Assembly (NCBI GenBank): GCA_023388055.1
Contig: JAEWGW010000019.1
Coordinates: forward strand, 248,001 to 312,000
From: Bacillota bacterium
GTDB lineage: Bacteria > Bacillota > Bacilli > Paenibacillales > NBRC-103111
Direction of reading: 5' to 3'
DNA: 64,000 nt
Shown here: one piece after another, positions 26,874 through 36,819 of the stretch
Layout of the letters: each line of letters opens with the position of its first letter
How positions within the stretch are numbered: position 1 is the stretch's first letter
The notes under the pieces: model-generated
The model's database searches: none
Told to the model about the DNA's origin: nothing
What the model saw: only the letters and a program-made list of their open reading frames with translations
Translations under genes and position numbers: made by a program

Positions 26874-26924
26874 AAAATAAATAAGATCATGCTAACACAT
26901 GTAACTAAAGGGGATATTACTCAT

Positions 26925-27806
26925 ATGGCTAAACTTGTTATGTCTTGTGCAATCATATTCTTACTTGCAACAAATGCAATGACAGGGTACCTTCTTTATG
27001 AAGAAGTTACAACGCGCAATCAACTAGCGGCTGCACGTAATCTGCAAATTGCTAGTAATGAACAACCTGTTGCACGTAATAATGAGCAAGCTGTCACGAC
27101 TGTAAAGGTAGAGGGAACTAATAAGAATGATAGTGGCACCGCGCCCTCACAACAAGGTATAAAAGTAGATAATCCTAACAAGGTTGAAAATAGTACAAAA
27201 TCCTCACAACAAGATATAAAAATAGATAATACGAATAAAATCGATGGTACAAAATCCGCACAAAAGGACACGAAAGTAGAAACTGGAACTGCAACGACAG
27301 ATTCTTATATTTATTTTATTGACGATAATAAGATAAAGGAAGCTCTATTAGAAGGTAAACAATGCCTTCTAGATTGTGATAAGAACTTCACACTCCCTTT
27401 AATAAGTTCGGCCAAGAATGATATTAATTATCCCTTAGAAGCAATTATTGCAACTCCATACGAGGTCGTACAGGGATACTCCGGTCTATTATTTTATGAA
27501 ATTGATGAAATACCTTCATTGAATAATGCTAAGGCTTTGGTAAGTTTTAAAAGCTTAGGCTTTCGTGTTCCTATGTCTAGAAAATATTCGGCAAAGGATC
27601 ATACGGTCTATCTAGAACAAGATAATAAAAAAATTGAGGCTATACATACGGACAATAGTGTTACCGGAACAGATCGTTCCCTAAAACAGGTATCGTTTGA
27701 TGTAAAATCAATTGACTTTACAAAAAAAGCTAATCTCATTGTTGAAAACAAAAATAATAATACTTCTTTTGTTTATAGTGTAGACTTTAAAAAATATATT
27801 CAATGA
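26925..27806 (+). CDS. Unknown membrane-anchored extracellular protein with internal repeats
   Basis: The ATG at 26925 is chosen because AAAGGGG precedes it; an upstream ATG at 26889 is in frame. The 293-residue protein has an N-terminal helix (residues 3-22), a polar spacer with imperfect 18-19 residue repeats (SQQGIKVDNPNKVENSTKS and SQQDIKIDNTNKIDGTKS), and a folded C-terminal half of about 170 residues that carries two cysteines in KQCLLDCDK. No known domain was recognised. Codon use and base content are much more AT-rich than in the neighbours, which suggests recent acquisition. A hairpin terminator follows. Confidence 0.6.
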   Translation: MAKLVMSCAIIFLLATNAMTGYLLYEEVTTRNQLAAARNLQIASNEQPVARNNEQAVTTVKVEGTNKNDSGTAPSQQGIKVDNPNKVENSTKSSQQDIKIDNTNKIDGTKSAQKDTKVETGTATTDSYIYFIDDNKIKEALLEGKQCLLDCDKNFTLPLISSAKNDINYPLEAIIATPYEVVQGYSGLLFYEIDEIPSLNNAKALVSFKSLGFRVPMSRKYSAKDHTVYLEQDNKKIEAIHTDNSVTGTDRSLKQVSFDVKSIDFTKKANLIVENKNNNTSFVYSVDFKKYIQ

Positions 27807-27851
27807 TACCAGTAAAGCGACGCATAGTTTTCTATAGAATTTTACAGTTGC

Positions 27852-27885
27852 GGTTAACCAGTTATTACTGGTTAGCCTTTTTTTT
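27852..27885 (+). terminator. Terminator after the AT-rich gene
   Basis: GGTTAACCAGT and ACTGGTTAGCC pair around TATT and are followed by eight Ts. Confidence 0.75.
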
Positions 27886-27888
27886 GGC

Positions 27889-28338
27889 TAATATACGGGG
27901 AAGGGAAGCATGAAAACGCGAGGTTTTGAGGTTTCATAGGAGCATAGCGCTTGCTTTAGATAAAGATTTTATTTCACTGAGAAAACGAGTAGTGTGGGCG
28001 TCTCTTTACGGAGCAAAGAATGAGACTATGTCATTAATTGAATTACTGCTAGCAATTGCGTGTTACAGCTTTCTTGCGGAGTACGAGATGTAACCGGCAT
28101 CAATAATGTAACTTAATTCGAAGGTAAAAACAATGTTCCTCCTCCCGGCGGAGGTCTGCCATGACCGATCTTATGACCCCAGTCATCTGATTTCATGACA
28201 GATTTCACATGTTTCCAAATCCTTCTGCGTCTATAATGAATTCATTCCTGTGCCTTCGTGAGATACAGGGATCAGAGATAAGGAACACAGGGAGGCAGCG
28301 GCCATGAGGCCGGCTATTTTATCGGAGGAGCTGTGAGG
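27889..28338 (+). promoter_or_regulatory. Intergenic region upstream of the RND pump
   Basis: No convincing gene. The first half is AT-rich like the previous gene. TATAAT occurs at 28233-28238, giving a leader of about 100 bases before the RND gene; CCTGTG near 28249 can pair with CACAGG near 28287. The role of this leader is unknown. Confidence 0.4.
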
Positions 28339-31300
28339 ATGAATAAGTTAACCAATTTTTCCATGAAGAACATCACGGCCGTTATCATTATTGTTCTTCT
28401 CCTCTTCGGCGGGGGCGCTTATTCCGCAACCACACTGAAGGTGGAAAGCATGCCGGATATTTCATTTCCGGTTGTACTGATCAATACCATGTATATGGCG
28501 CCGCCCAAGGATGTGCTGGACGGAGTGACGGAACCGCTGGAGAAGGCGGTTGCCAGCATGGAGGGGCTGAAGAACCTGAGCTCAAGCTCCAGCGACAACT
28601 TCTCGCAAATCATTCTGGAGCTGGAGCAGTCGGTGAATACCGATGACGCCAAGCGGGATGTGGAAAGTCTGATCTCCAACGTCAAGCTGCCCTCGGGCTC
28701 GGAGAAGCCCCAGGTCACCACCTTCGGCTTTGCCTCGGAGCCGGTGTATTACGTCTCGCTCTATGCCCAGAACGGCATGAGCCAGCAGGAGCTCGACAAG
28801 CTGTACAAGGACGTAATTGAACCCGGCTTTAAGGGAATGGACGGCATCGACCACATCGACTCCATCGGCAACCAGGAATCGGTGCTGACCATGAAGCTGA
28901 ACGGCAATGCCATTAACAACTATGGATTGACCCCTTCCCAGGTGTCCCAAAGCATTCAGGCGGCGCTGATGACAAGCCCGGCGGGAACGGTTGACTTTAA
29001 CGGCAACGAGCAGATGGTCCGGGTGAAAAGCGACCTGAACACCATCTACGGTCTGGAGAATATGAAGATTCCTACGGGCATCGGCTCCACCGTATTGCTG
29101 AAGGATGTAGCCAAGGTAGAGGCCATTACCGAATCCACCTTCTACTCCCGTTTAAACGCCCAACCGGCGATTGGCGTGCGTCTGTACAAAACGAAGAATG
29201 CCAATGCCGTCCAGTTCGGCGGTCAAGCCGACGAATTGATGGAGAAGTGGAAGGTAGAATATCCCAATATTAAATTCCAGCCGATCTATAACAGTGCCAC
29301 CGAAATTCAGAATTCCATCAACGGTATGCTGAAGGAAGGTATTTTGGGAGCGCTGCTGGCCTCCATTATGATTCTGTTATTCTTACGGAACGTACGGATG
29401 ACTCTAATCGTATTGGTATCTATCCCGTTATCCATGCTGATCACACTTATGGTCATGGCCCCGTTGGGCATTTCTCTCAATATTATGACCTTGGGCGGAA
29501 TGGCCATCGCTGTCGGGCGGGTTGTGGATGACAGTATCGTGGTTATAGAAAATATCTTCAGCCAGCTGCAAAAGGCCCAGGAACGCAACGAGTCAGTCAT
29601 TAAAATGGCGACGGCTCAGGTGGCTTCGGCCATTACCTCGTCTACCATTACTACCGTGGGTGTATTCGCACCTATCGCATTTGTAAGTGGGGTTATGGGT
29701 GAAATCTTCCGTCCCTTCGCCATTACGCTGAGTGTTGCGCTGCTGTCATCACTGGTTGTTGCCTTGACAGTAATCCCCATGCTGGCAAAGCTTTTGGTTC
29801 TGAAAAGCGGGTCCATCAAAACCCATACAGAGGCACCTGCAGGGAAATTAGCTACAACCTACAAAAGGGCGCTGGCCTGGTCCCTGAAGCATCGTATGCT
29901 TACAGTGGGCATGTCCATCCTGCTTTTGATCGTATCGGTTATGGGGACTTTGCCGTTCTTGGCCCAGACCTTCATGCCGGAGAGCGATTCGGACAAAATG
30001 ATGCAGTTTTCCATCAAGATGCCCCGGGAAACCACCATTGAAACCATGAATGAAAAGGTAAAAGAAATCGAAAACGACATGTTGAATGCCAAGGATTCTG
30101 CAGGTCAGCCTACCTTTGAATATGTGGAATCCTCCATCGGCTATAACGGAGGCAGCGACCGGGTTTCATACCGCAGCTCCTTCTTCGCCGTAGCCTCCGG
30201 CGCATCGGATACCAAGGCGGTTGTCCAGGATTTCAAGAAGCGGATGAGCGATATGCTGCCTGCAGGCTCTGAGGCCGAAGGCTCCGTAATCAGTATGGGC
30301 GGTACAGGCGGCGGTACGGATTTCAGCTATATGCTGAAGGGTGACGATATCCTGTATCTTCAGGAGGCAGCCAAGGTGGTCAAGGAACAAATGAAGACCT
30401 TCCCTGAGCTGACGGACATTAAGGACAGCTTAAGCGAGTCCAAGATGGAAGTGGAAATCGCCGTTGATCAAAACAAAGCAAGACTGTATGGATTGTCCTC
30501 CGCCCAGATCGTGCAAGGCGTACATACCTGGCTCGCGGAAGAAAAAATCGGCGATCTGAAATTTGACAATACCACCTTCGAAACCAAGGTAATGCTGGAC
30601 CCCAGCTTCAAAAACTCCGTGGACAAAATCGGCCGGTTCACTCTGACTGCCCCCACCGGAGCCAAGGTGGCCCTGAATGAAGTGGCCAAGGTGAATCAGA
30701 TTGAAGCTCCTGCGGCCATCAGCCGCAACCAGCAAGTGCAGTTCGTCCAAGTAACGGCCAAGATCAACTCCGCCGACAAAGGCGGCATCAGCGCCAAGGT
30801 CACTGCAGAGCTGAACAAGCTGGAGCTGCCCGGCGGCGTCCGTACAGAAGTGAAGGGTGTTACCGATGATATGACGGAAAGCTTCCAGCAATTGCTGGTG
30901 GCCATGATGGCCTCTATATTTATCGTATACCTGATTATGGTTCTGGCCTTCGGCAACGGCAGCGCACCCTTCGCCATCCTGTTCTCTCTGCCGCTTGCAG
31001 CCATTGGTGGACTTGTAGCTCTATTAATTACCAATGAATCTATTAATATCACCTCTCTGATCGGCTTCCTGATGCTCATCGGCGTCGTGGTTACCAATGC
31101 CATCGTGCTGGTGGACCGGGTGCAGCAGCTCCGGGAGGAGGGCCACAACATCCGCGATGCTTTGATCGAAGCGGGTATGACCCGTCTGCGTCCCATTATT
31201 ATGACGGCCGGGGCCACGATTATTGCCCTCATGCCGTTGGCGCTTGGTTTTTCCAAGGGCGCGGTCATTTCCAAGGGACTGGCGGTTGTGGTAATCGGCG

Positions 31301-31449
31301 GTTTGACCACCTCCACGCTGTTAACCCTTGTTGTCGTACCGGTGGTTTATGATCTGATCGAAGGCTTCAAGCGCCGTATAGGCCGGCTGTTCCACCGAAA
31401 GAAGCCAACCAATACGGATGCCCCGAATGCCACTTCCGCAACCCACTGA
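28339..31449 (+). CDS. RND efflux pump (AcrB/SwrC-like)
   Basis: The ATG at 28339 is preferred over a GTG at 28333 since GGAGGAG ends 8 bases upstream. The protein has about 1036 residues with 12 expected helices and two large extracellular loops. The family core GGMAIAVGRVVDDSIVVIEN (near residue 390) carries the paired aspartates of the proton relay, and the second half has GVVVTNAIVLVDRV. In Bacillus, SwrC exports surfactin and other amphiphiles; the substrate here is unknown. It is followed at 15 bases by an adaptor gene and then by a secreted protein gene. Confidence 0.88.
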   Translation: MNKLTNFSMKNITAVIIIVLLLFGGGAYSATTLKVESMPDISFPVVLINTMYMAPPKDVLDGVTEPLEKAVASMEGLKNLSSSSSDNFSQIILELEQSVNTDDAKRDVESLISNVKLPSGSEKPQVTTFGFASEPVYYVSLYAQNGMSQQELDKLYKDVIEPGFKGMDGIDHIDSIGNQESVLTMKLNGNAINNYGLTPSQVSQSIQAALMTSPAGTVDFNGNEQMVRVKSDLNTIYGLENMKIPTGIGSTVLLKDVAKVEAITESTFYSRLNAQPAIGVRLYKTKNANAVQFGGQADELMEKWKVEYPNIKFQPIYNSATEIQNSINGMLKEGILGALLASIMILLFLRNVRMTLIVLVSIPLSMLITLMVMAPLGISLNIMTLGGMAIAVGRVVDDSIVVIENIFSQLQKAQERNESVIKMATAQVASAITSSTITTVGVFAPIAFVSGVMGEIFRPFAITLSVALLSSLVVALTVIPMLAKLLVLKSGSIKTHTEAPAGKLATTYKRALAWSLKHRMLTVGMSILLLIVSVMGTLPFLAQTFMPESDSDKMMQFSIKMPRETTIETMNEKVKEIENDMLNAKDSAGQPTFEYVESSIGYNGGSDRVSYRSSFFAVASGASDTKAVVQDFKKRMSDMLPAGSEAEGSVISMGGTGGGTDFSYMLKGDDILYLQEAAKVVKEQMKTFPELTDIKDSLSESKMEVEIAVDQNKARLYGLSSAQIVQGVHTWLAEEKIGDLKFDNTTFETKVMLDPSFKNSVDKIGRFTLTAPTGAKVALNEVAKVNQIEAPAAISRNQQVQFVQVTAKINSADKGGISAKVTAELNKLELPGGVRTEVKGVTDDMTESFQQLLVAMMASIFIVYLIMVLAFGNGSAPFAILFSLPLAAIGGLVALLITNESINITSLIGFLMLIGVVVTNAIVLVDRVQQLREEGHNIRDALIEAGMTRLRPIIMTAGATIIALMPLALGFSKGAVISKGLAVVVIGGLTTSTLLTLVVVPVVYDLIEGFKRRIGRLFHRKKPTNTDAPNATSATH

Positions 31450-31464
31450 AAAGGAGAATAAACC

Positions 31465-32715
31465 ATGAATCGGACAAAAACCAACAAGTTGAAGGCCGGC
31501 TATCCTGTTGCCGGAGCCATGGTGCTTGCCGCGGCTCTTTTGGCGGGATGCTCGGCAGAGCCGGCGCAGCAGGCTGCGGCAGCCGTTGAATCCCAGGTGA
31601 AGAGCGTGAAGGTAGCGCCTGTCGAGAAGAAATCCATCGGTGAGCCTATGGAGCAGGTGGCGGATATTTCCGCTTCCGTCCAAATGAATATTGTGACCAA
31701 GGTGAACGGTGATGTGCTGGAAATTCTGAAGAAGCGCGGAGACCGGGTGGAAAAGGGGGATGTCCTGTTCCGGATCGATCCCACCGACCTGGAGATCCAG
31801 AAGGAAAAGGCACAGCTGTCCATTGCCGGCACTCAAGAGCAGATGGTGAAGGCCCGCCAGGATCTGGCGGACGGCAAACAAGAGATGAAGGACGCCATCA
31901 CCAAGATGGAATCTGCCTTGAAGGATGCGGAGAAGGGCTACAACAAGCTGCGCAATGATTATGATCTGGGCCTGGTGCCCAAAATCCAGCTGGAGCAGGC
32001 GGAAACTCAGCTGAACAGCCTGCGTCTTGATCTGGAAGGGATGAACCGCAAGCTGAAAAACCTGGAAAACACCAACTCCCTTTCCCAGCTGGAATATGGG
32101 TTGAAAACAGCGGATGTCTCCTTGCGTGAGCTGGACCGAGGCTTAAGCAATACGGAAGTGAAGGCCACTGTAGGAGGCGTATTGACAGATCTTCCTGTTG
32201 AAATAGGGATGACCTTGAGCCCGGGTATCCCGGCAGCTACTGTGCAGCAGCTGGATCCGGTGAAAATCCAGGCGGAGCTGACGGAAGAAGCCGCGGCACT
32301 GGTGCGGGGCAAGCAGGAGCTGAACTTCTACGTCCCGGGTACTGTGGACAAAACCAAGGCAACCGTCAGTTACCTGGCTGACGTAATCGGCGCCCAGACC
32401 AAATCCTATTCGCTGGAGCTGACCGTGCCAAATCCGGACTTCAAGCTGAAGCCGGGCAGCAAGGCGCAAATTTTGTTAACGGAAGAGAAGGATCAGATTG
32501 TTGTTACAGTGCCGACATTGAGTGTTGTCCGCGAGGGCGGGGATACGTATGTGTTTGTCATCAACGGAAATGCTGCAGAAAAGCGGAAAGTGCAGCTGGG
32601 ACGTTTGCATGAAACCTACCAGGAGGTGCTCTCCGGCGTGAAGGAGGGTGACCAGCTGGTTATCTCCGGACAGAACCAGCTGAAGGACAAGGAAGCTGTA
32701 CAGATTGTCAAGTAA
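31465..32715 (+). CDS. RND adaptor (membrane fusion) lipoprotein
   Basis: A 416-residue adaptor. The lipobox LLAGC near residue 29 predicts a lipid anchor on the outer face of the membrane. A biotinyl-lipoyl-like segment (NGDVLEILKKRGDRVEKGD), a long alpha-helical hairpin (about 115-225) and beta-barrel domains follow, and the family end motif KEGDQLVISGQNQLKDKEAV is present. It links the RND pump to an outer partner. In a Gram-positive cell there is no TolC, which makes the following secreted protein a possible replacement partner. Confidence 0.85.
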   Translation: MNRTKTNKLKAGYPVAGAMVLAAALLAGCSAEPAQQAAAAVESQVKSVKVAPVEKKSIGEPMEQVADISASVQMNIVTKVNGDVLEILKKRGDRVEKGDVLFRIDPTDLEIQKEKAQLSIAGTQEQMVKARQDLADGKQEMKDAITKMESALKDAEKGYNKLRNDYDLGLVPKIQLEQAETQLNSLRLDLEGMNRKLKNLENTNSLSQLEYGLKTADVSLRELDRGLSNTEVKATVGGVLTDLPVEIGMTLSPGIPAATVQQLDPVKIQAELTEEAAALVRGKQELNFYVPGTVDKTKATVSYLADVIGAQTKSYSLELTVPNPDFKLKPGSKAQILLTEEKDQIVVTVPTLSVVREGGDTYVFVINGNAAEKRKVQLGRLHETYQEVLSGVKEGDQLVISGQNQLKDKEAVQIVK

Positions 32716-32738
32716 TAGACATACAGGAGGAGAGCAAC

Positions 32739-34463
32739 TTGAATAATAAATGGAAATTATCTCTGGCATCTGTAGCGTTATCCGTCTCACTCTTGGGCCC
32801 CGGCATCGCTGTGTATGCAGCAGACGGGAGTGCAGTCCCTGTGCTTGCCGCTGCCGCCGGACCGTCCGTGAAGCTGACTGATCTGTTGGATGTGGAGCTG
32901 AAGAGTGTCCTGAACCAAAAAACAGAAGCCGGCACCCGCCTGGGTGTAGTGGTCCGGTTGAAGAATACAGGGGCTGCGGTAACCCGTGTACCGGATTATG
33001 AGGTTAGAGCCGAGACTGCCGACGGCATCCAATATACCCTGAAGGCCAGCGCGGCCAATGCCCGTTCCCTTCAGGCCAAATCCAGCACGGAGCTCAGCTA
33101 TCTGGTGGATCTGGACCGGATGGACGAAGTTACCGTGACGCAGGTGAACTGGACGGATGTGGATGTTTATGTCTATCCCAAGACGGAAACAGTAGTCGCC
33201 TCCATTCCTGTCCAGGCTGAGGTATGGCTGGGGGAGGCCGGTGTTATTGCCAAGCCGGAGGCGTTGAAGAAATGGTCGGATTCCTTCCGGATTCCGGGCC
33301 TCACCTCTCCTGTCCAATATACACCCGTGTCCATCAGTAAGGAGTCCACCGCCGCGGGAACGGTGTATGTGGTTCAGCTTCTGGCCTCCAATCCTTCGGA
33401 GCGGCGCGAGTCCATTCCCGCGTTCACCCTGGACGGGAAATCGGACAGCAAGGTCTTCAACGGCTCCCGTGTGGAGCAGGGTGCATTAACAGTGGAGGCA
33501 GGGGCGGACAAGTACATCCATTATGCCATCCCCACGGAGCAGGATACCGTATTGCAAAGCCTGAACCTGCTGACGCCGGAAACCTTCGCTGACGCGGGAG
33601 CGGCCGGAGTTAATGTAACCAGCTATGCCGTAGGCCGGCTTCATATTCTGCTTCCCGGTGAGGGAGAGGGTACCTCAGCCACTGCCTATTCGCTGGGTAC
33701 ACCCATTGTATTCGACGGCAAAAGCCAGCTGGTTAATCCGGAGATGAAGGTTTCTGTCGAGGAATTCTATATGCACGCTAACAAGGAGGAGGGCAACAAG
33801 GGGGTTACCGCCACCTTTAAGCTCACCAATACCTCCAAAAAACCTTTGGCCGTGCCTGCCTTTGCCGCAGATCTGGTAACCAAGGAAGGGTATGAATATG
33901 CAGGCAGCCGGCAAGCCATCCAAACGGCAACCGTGCTGCCGGGATCCTCGGTGACGGTACGTTACGCATTTACCGTACCCGGTTCGGAACAAGGGGAAAA
34001 CCTTGTCCTGAAGGTGCAGGATGCGGTGACCGCCGCTCCTTACAAAACCGCTATCGCGGCGCTGTCCACAGGGCTGCAGAAGGCGGAGGATAATCAATGG
34101 AACCTGTATCCGTTCCAGGTTAAGGTGAACCGCTGGACCTTGAATTCCAATTATGGGCCGGAAACCGGGTATACGTACGTCTACAAATTAAAGCTTGATT
34201 TGTCCATCAAGCGCGCTGAGGATATCCAGTTGGACAATGCATTTCCGCGGATTCTGGTAGAGCAGTATGATTCCTTTGACCGGCTTGTTGGCAGCGGCAG
34301 CGCCACTCTCTACGGACAGGGGCGTCTCGTGAGCGGAGAAAACACGATTACCCTGCAGGGTGCTTCAGAAATGCTGGACATCCGGCATAAAATCCTAATT
34401 TATGAAGTTTTCAGTACACCCAATGGAGATGCCAAGCGTCTGCTGGGCCAATACAAGCAATAA
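32739..34463 (+). CDS. Large secreted protein encoded with the RND pump, unknown
   Basis: The TTG at 32739 follows AGGAGG by 8 bases. A Sec signal peptide (about 1-28, ending AVYAAD) precedes 545 residues of mostly beta-strand sequence. Segments such as GTRLGVVVRLKNTGAAVTRV and KGVTATFKLTNTSKKPLAV look like DUF4352- or immunoglobulin-like beta-sandwich modules, probably three or four in a row. There is no cell-wall sorting signal, SLH domain or membrane tail. It is third in the operon with the pump and adaptor. No function is recognised. Confidence 0.7.
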   Translation: MNNKWKLSLASVALSVSLLGPGIAVYAADGSAVPVLAAAAGPSVKLTDLLDVELKSVLNQKTEAGTRLGVVVRLKNTGAAVTRVPDYEVRAETADGIQYTLKASAANARSLQAKSSTELSYLVDLDRMDEVTVTQVNWTDVDVYVYPKTETVVASIPVQAEVWLGEAGVIAKPEALKKWSDSFRIPGLTSPVQYTPVSISKESTAAGTVYVVQLLASNPSERRESIPAFTLDGKSDSKVFNGSRVEQGALTVEAGADKYIHYAIPTEQDTVLQSLNLLTPETFADAGAAGVNVTSYAVGRLHILLPGEGEGTSATAYSLGTPIVFDGKSQLVNPEMKVSVEEFYMHANKEEGNKGVTATFKLTNTSKKPLAVPAFAADLVTKEGYEYAGSRQAIQTATVLPGSSVTVRYAFTVPGSEQGENLVLKVQDAVTAAPYKTAIAALSTGLQKAEDNQWNLYPFQVKVNRWTLNSNYGPETGYTYVYKLKLDLSIKRAEDIQLDNAFPRILVEQYDSFDRLVGSGSATLYGQGRLVSGENTITLQGASEMLDIRHKILIYEVFSTPNGDAKRLLGQYKQ

Positions 34464-34492
34464 TCCATCCATTTCACCAAATCAATAAATGG

Positions 34493-34535
34493 AAAAGTCC
34501 GGCCGCATCCAAGGGATGCCCAGCCGGACTTTTTT
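34493..34535 (+). terminator. Terminator of the RND operon
   Basis: AAAAGTCCGG and CCGGACTTTTTT pair, with inner GGCATCC/GGATGCC-like pairing. It can act in both directions because the next gene is convergent. Confidence 0.7.
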
Positions 34536-34549
34536 GATGCTTTTGTCTA

Positions 34550-35437
34550 TTATTCCCTCGACCAGGCCGCTTCCAGCGCTGCCAGATCGAATTTCTTCAT
34601 GCCCAGGAACGCCTTGGTGACCCGTTGGATTTCCTCGGGTGAACCCTCGGCCATTATCCGGTCCAGTTGCTCCGGCACAATTTGCCAGGATACGCCGTAC
34701 CGGTCCTTCAGCCATCCGCACTGCTCCGCCTCCGGAACAGCCGACAGCCTGTCCCAGTAATAATCGAGTTCCGCCTGATCCTTGCACCGGACCATAAAGG
34801 AGAGGGCTTCATTAAAGCCAAAATCCGCATCATAGCCATTGTCCATGGCGGTGAAGCTTTGGCCGCACAGGGTGAAGGAGGCGAAATTAATCTTGGCCTG
34901 CTCCACTCTGGCTTCACCTTCTCCGTACCGGCTGATGAAACCCACGGTGGAATCGGGGAAGATCTCCGCATAGAAGCGGACGGCCTCCTCTGCTTGCCCG
35001 CAGACACCGCCGGAGAAAAGCAGATTGGGTGTGATGATCTGCTGGAGCTGCTCTCCGTCAACGAGCATGGGCTGCCAGCTCAGGCCGAACCGGTCCTGAA
35101 TCCAGCCGTACCGGCGGCTGAAGGGATATTCCCCCAGAGGCATCAAGGTGCTGCTGCCTCCTTCCGCCAGGACGCTCCACAGCGCGTCCACCTCATCTGC
35201 GGTTGCGCAGGCCACCATGAAGGAGATGGAGGGGTTCAAGCGGAAATACGGGCCAGCGCTGATGGCTTGAAAGGGCTGGCCGGCCAATTCAAAGCTGACC
35301 GACTCCGCATTGCCGGAAGGCGTATCCGGCAGGGTAGTGGCGGATGTAATGCCCGAACCGGGCAATAACCCGGTGTACAGCTGCACCGCCTCCTTGGCCT
35401 GGGTGTCAAACCAGAGGTGGGGAATAATCTTGTGCAT
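34550..35437 (-). CDS. Double VOC (PhnB-like) domain protein
   Basis: A 295-residue protein made of two PhnB-type (3-demethylubiquinone methyltransferase-like) VOC domains: residues 1-130, starting MHKIIPHLWFDTQAKEAVQL, and 135-275, starting IITPNLLFSGGVCGQAEEAV. Each carries the family FMV/GYPFS-type strands and a W-x-x-D-x-F/Y-G-x-S-W end (WIQDRFGLSW and WLKDRYGVSW). These are usually small binding or metal-dependent enzymes of unknown substrate. It is a single gene, convergent with the RND operon. Confidence 0.8.
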   Translation of the reverse strand: MHKIIPHLWFDTQAKEAVQLYTGLLPGSGITSATTLPDTPSGNAESVSFELAGQPFQAISAGPYFRLNPSISFMVACATADEVDALWSVLAEGGSSTLMPLGEYPFSRRYGWIQDRFGLSWQPMLVDGEQLQQIITPNLLFSGGVCGQAEEAVRFYAEIFPDSTVGFISRYGEGEARVEQAKINFASFTLCGQSFTAMDNGYDADFGFNEALSFMVRCKDQAELDYYWDRLSAVPEAEQCGWLKDRYGVSWQIVPEQLDRIMAEGSPEEIQRVTKAFLGMKKFDLAALEAAWSRE

Positions 35438-35489
35438 ACAAAACCTCCCAACAGATCATTTATGGCTGTTTAAAGCCCTGCCCAATTGG

Positions 35490-36656
35490 TTATTTCCAGG
35501 TGGGGTAAAGGGCGATCAGCTTATCGTCGTTATCCTTGGGGAATCCCCGGCCGTCCCGGTTGCCCACCAGAATATAGAGGGTGCCGTCAGGAGCCTCGGC
35601 TACAATGCGCAGGCGGCCCCACTCCTTCTTGTACAAGGAGCTGACGGAGGCGGAGCGGCCGCTGCTCTCCGGCATCACCTGCAAGAGCTGCTGCCCGGAC
35701 AAGGCGGCTACCAGCAGCCGGCCCTTCCAGGGGCCTTGGGTGATGAACGTCATGCCGGAGGGAGCCCAGGTTTCGCTGCCGCTATGAGCCAGAGGGGCCA
35801 ACAGCGGGACACCGTCCCGTGTATCCGTTTCGTCCCCCTGGATCAAGGGCCAGCCGTAGTTGGCGCCGGGGGTGATAATGTTCAATTCGTCATGGGCGCT
35901 TTGTCCATGCTCGGAGCTGAAGAGGGCGCCGGTATCCGGCTGCCAGGCCAACCCCTGGGGATTCCGGTGGCCCCAGCTGTAAACAGGGGAGCCGGTGAAT
36001 GGGTTATCCCCAGGCACAGAACCATCCGGCGCAAGGCGGAGTATTTTGCCGGCCAGGCTGTCCTTTTGCTGGGCCAGCTCCCGTTTGGCGGCATCGCCTG
36101 TGGTGATATACAAGAACCCGTCGGGTCCGAATTTTAGCCGTCCGCCGTTATGGGTGCTGCTTCCGGGAATGTCGTCGATCAGGGTGGATTCAACTTTGGC
36201 GGCATCCTGACCGATGGAGAGGCGGAGCACACGGTTTTTAACAGCATCGCCGTTCCGGTAGGTCTGGTATACATAAGCGGTACCATTCCCGGCAAAGCTG
36301 GGGTCCAGGACAAGCCCCAACAATCCGCCTTCTCCCAAGCCTGTGGAAGGCAGCTCCAGCAGGGGGGCCTCCCGGACCTTGTCGCCTTCAATGACACGAA
36401 GAAAACCCGGCCGTTCCGTGAAGAAAATCCGCCCATCCGGAGCAAATGCCAATTCCCATGGCAGCTGCAAGCCTTCCGCCAGCACCTGGGTCCGGTAAGG
36501 GAAATCATCGGCCTGTGGTGCCGCCGATTCGACAGCTGCTGAGGAAGCAGCCGGAGAGGCTGCGCTGCCGGTTCCCGGTGAAGCTTCCTCCCGGACAGCG
36601 CAGCTAGCCGTGAGCAGCAAAAGGGCAGCGCTTCCAGCCGCTGCGAGCTTGTGCAT
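35490..36656 (-). CDS. Glucose/sorbosone-type sugar dehydrogenase, lipoprotein
   Basis: The ATG at 36654-36656 (MHKLAAAGSAALLLL) is preferred because GGAGG lies 8 bases upstream. The 388-residue product has a lipobox LTASC near residue 18, then a serine-alanine-proline linker and a six-bladed beta-propeller (GSDH family). Family signatures include GWPLIQGDE and GGRLKFGPDG, and the histidine in STHNGGR is the expected catalytic base. Related enzymes oxidise aldose sugars with PQQ; no PQQ synthesis gene is in this window. It would act on the outer surface. Confidence 0.8.
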   Translation of the reverse strand: MHKLAAAGSAALLLLTASCAVREEASPGTGSAASPAASSAAVESAAPQADDFPYRTQVLAEGLQLPWELAFAPDGRIFFTERPGFLRVIEGDKVREAPLLELPSTGLGEGGLLGLVLDPSFAGNGTAYVYQTYRNGDAVKNRVLRLSIGQDAAKVESTLIDDIPGSSTHNGGRLKFGPDGFLYITTGDAAKRELAQQKDSLAGKILRLAPDGSVPGDNPFTGSPVYSWGHRNPQGLAWQPDTGALFSSEHGQSAHDELNIITPGANYGWPLIQGDETDTRDGVPLLAPLAHSGSETWAPSGMTFITQGPWKGRLLVAALSGQQLLQVMPESSGRSASVSSLYKKEWGRLRIVAEAPDGTLYILVGNRDGRGFPKDNDDKLIALYPTWK

Positions 36657-36729
36657 ATCATCCGCCTCCATTCATTTTAACATGGTATTGGTAATCGTAT
36701 CTTATTCGGTTTTGTACTTACCGGGGGCT

Positions 36730-36780
36730 CCCCCAAAAGTAATCGGAATCCGCTTCGAAGCATCTCGTCACTTTTGGGGG
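36730..36780. repeat. Long hairpin between the AraC and dehydrogenase genes
   Basis: CCCCCAAAAGT and ACTTTTGGGGG are inverted around 29 bases that contain a second palindrome, GCTTCGAAGC. It lies downstream of the AraC-type gene and may end its transcript, although no T run follows. Confidence 0.5.
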
Positions 36781-36819
36781 GGAATCATTAATATTACCCG
36801 CCTCCGCCGGTTTTGAAAC

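Noticed and set aside
26515..26880. 121-codon plus-strand frame in the AT-rich gap
   Set aside because: The minus strand of the same bases carries recognisable SLH-domain sequence; the plus frame has no ribosome site or motif.
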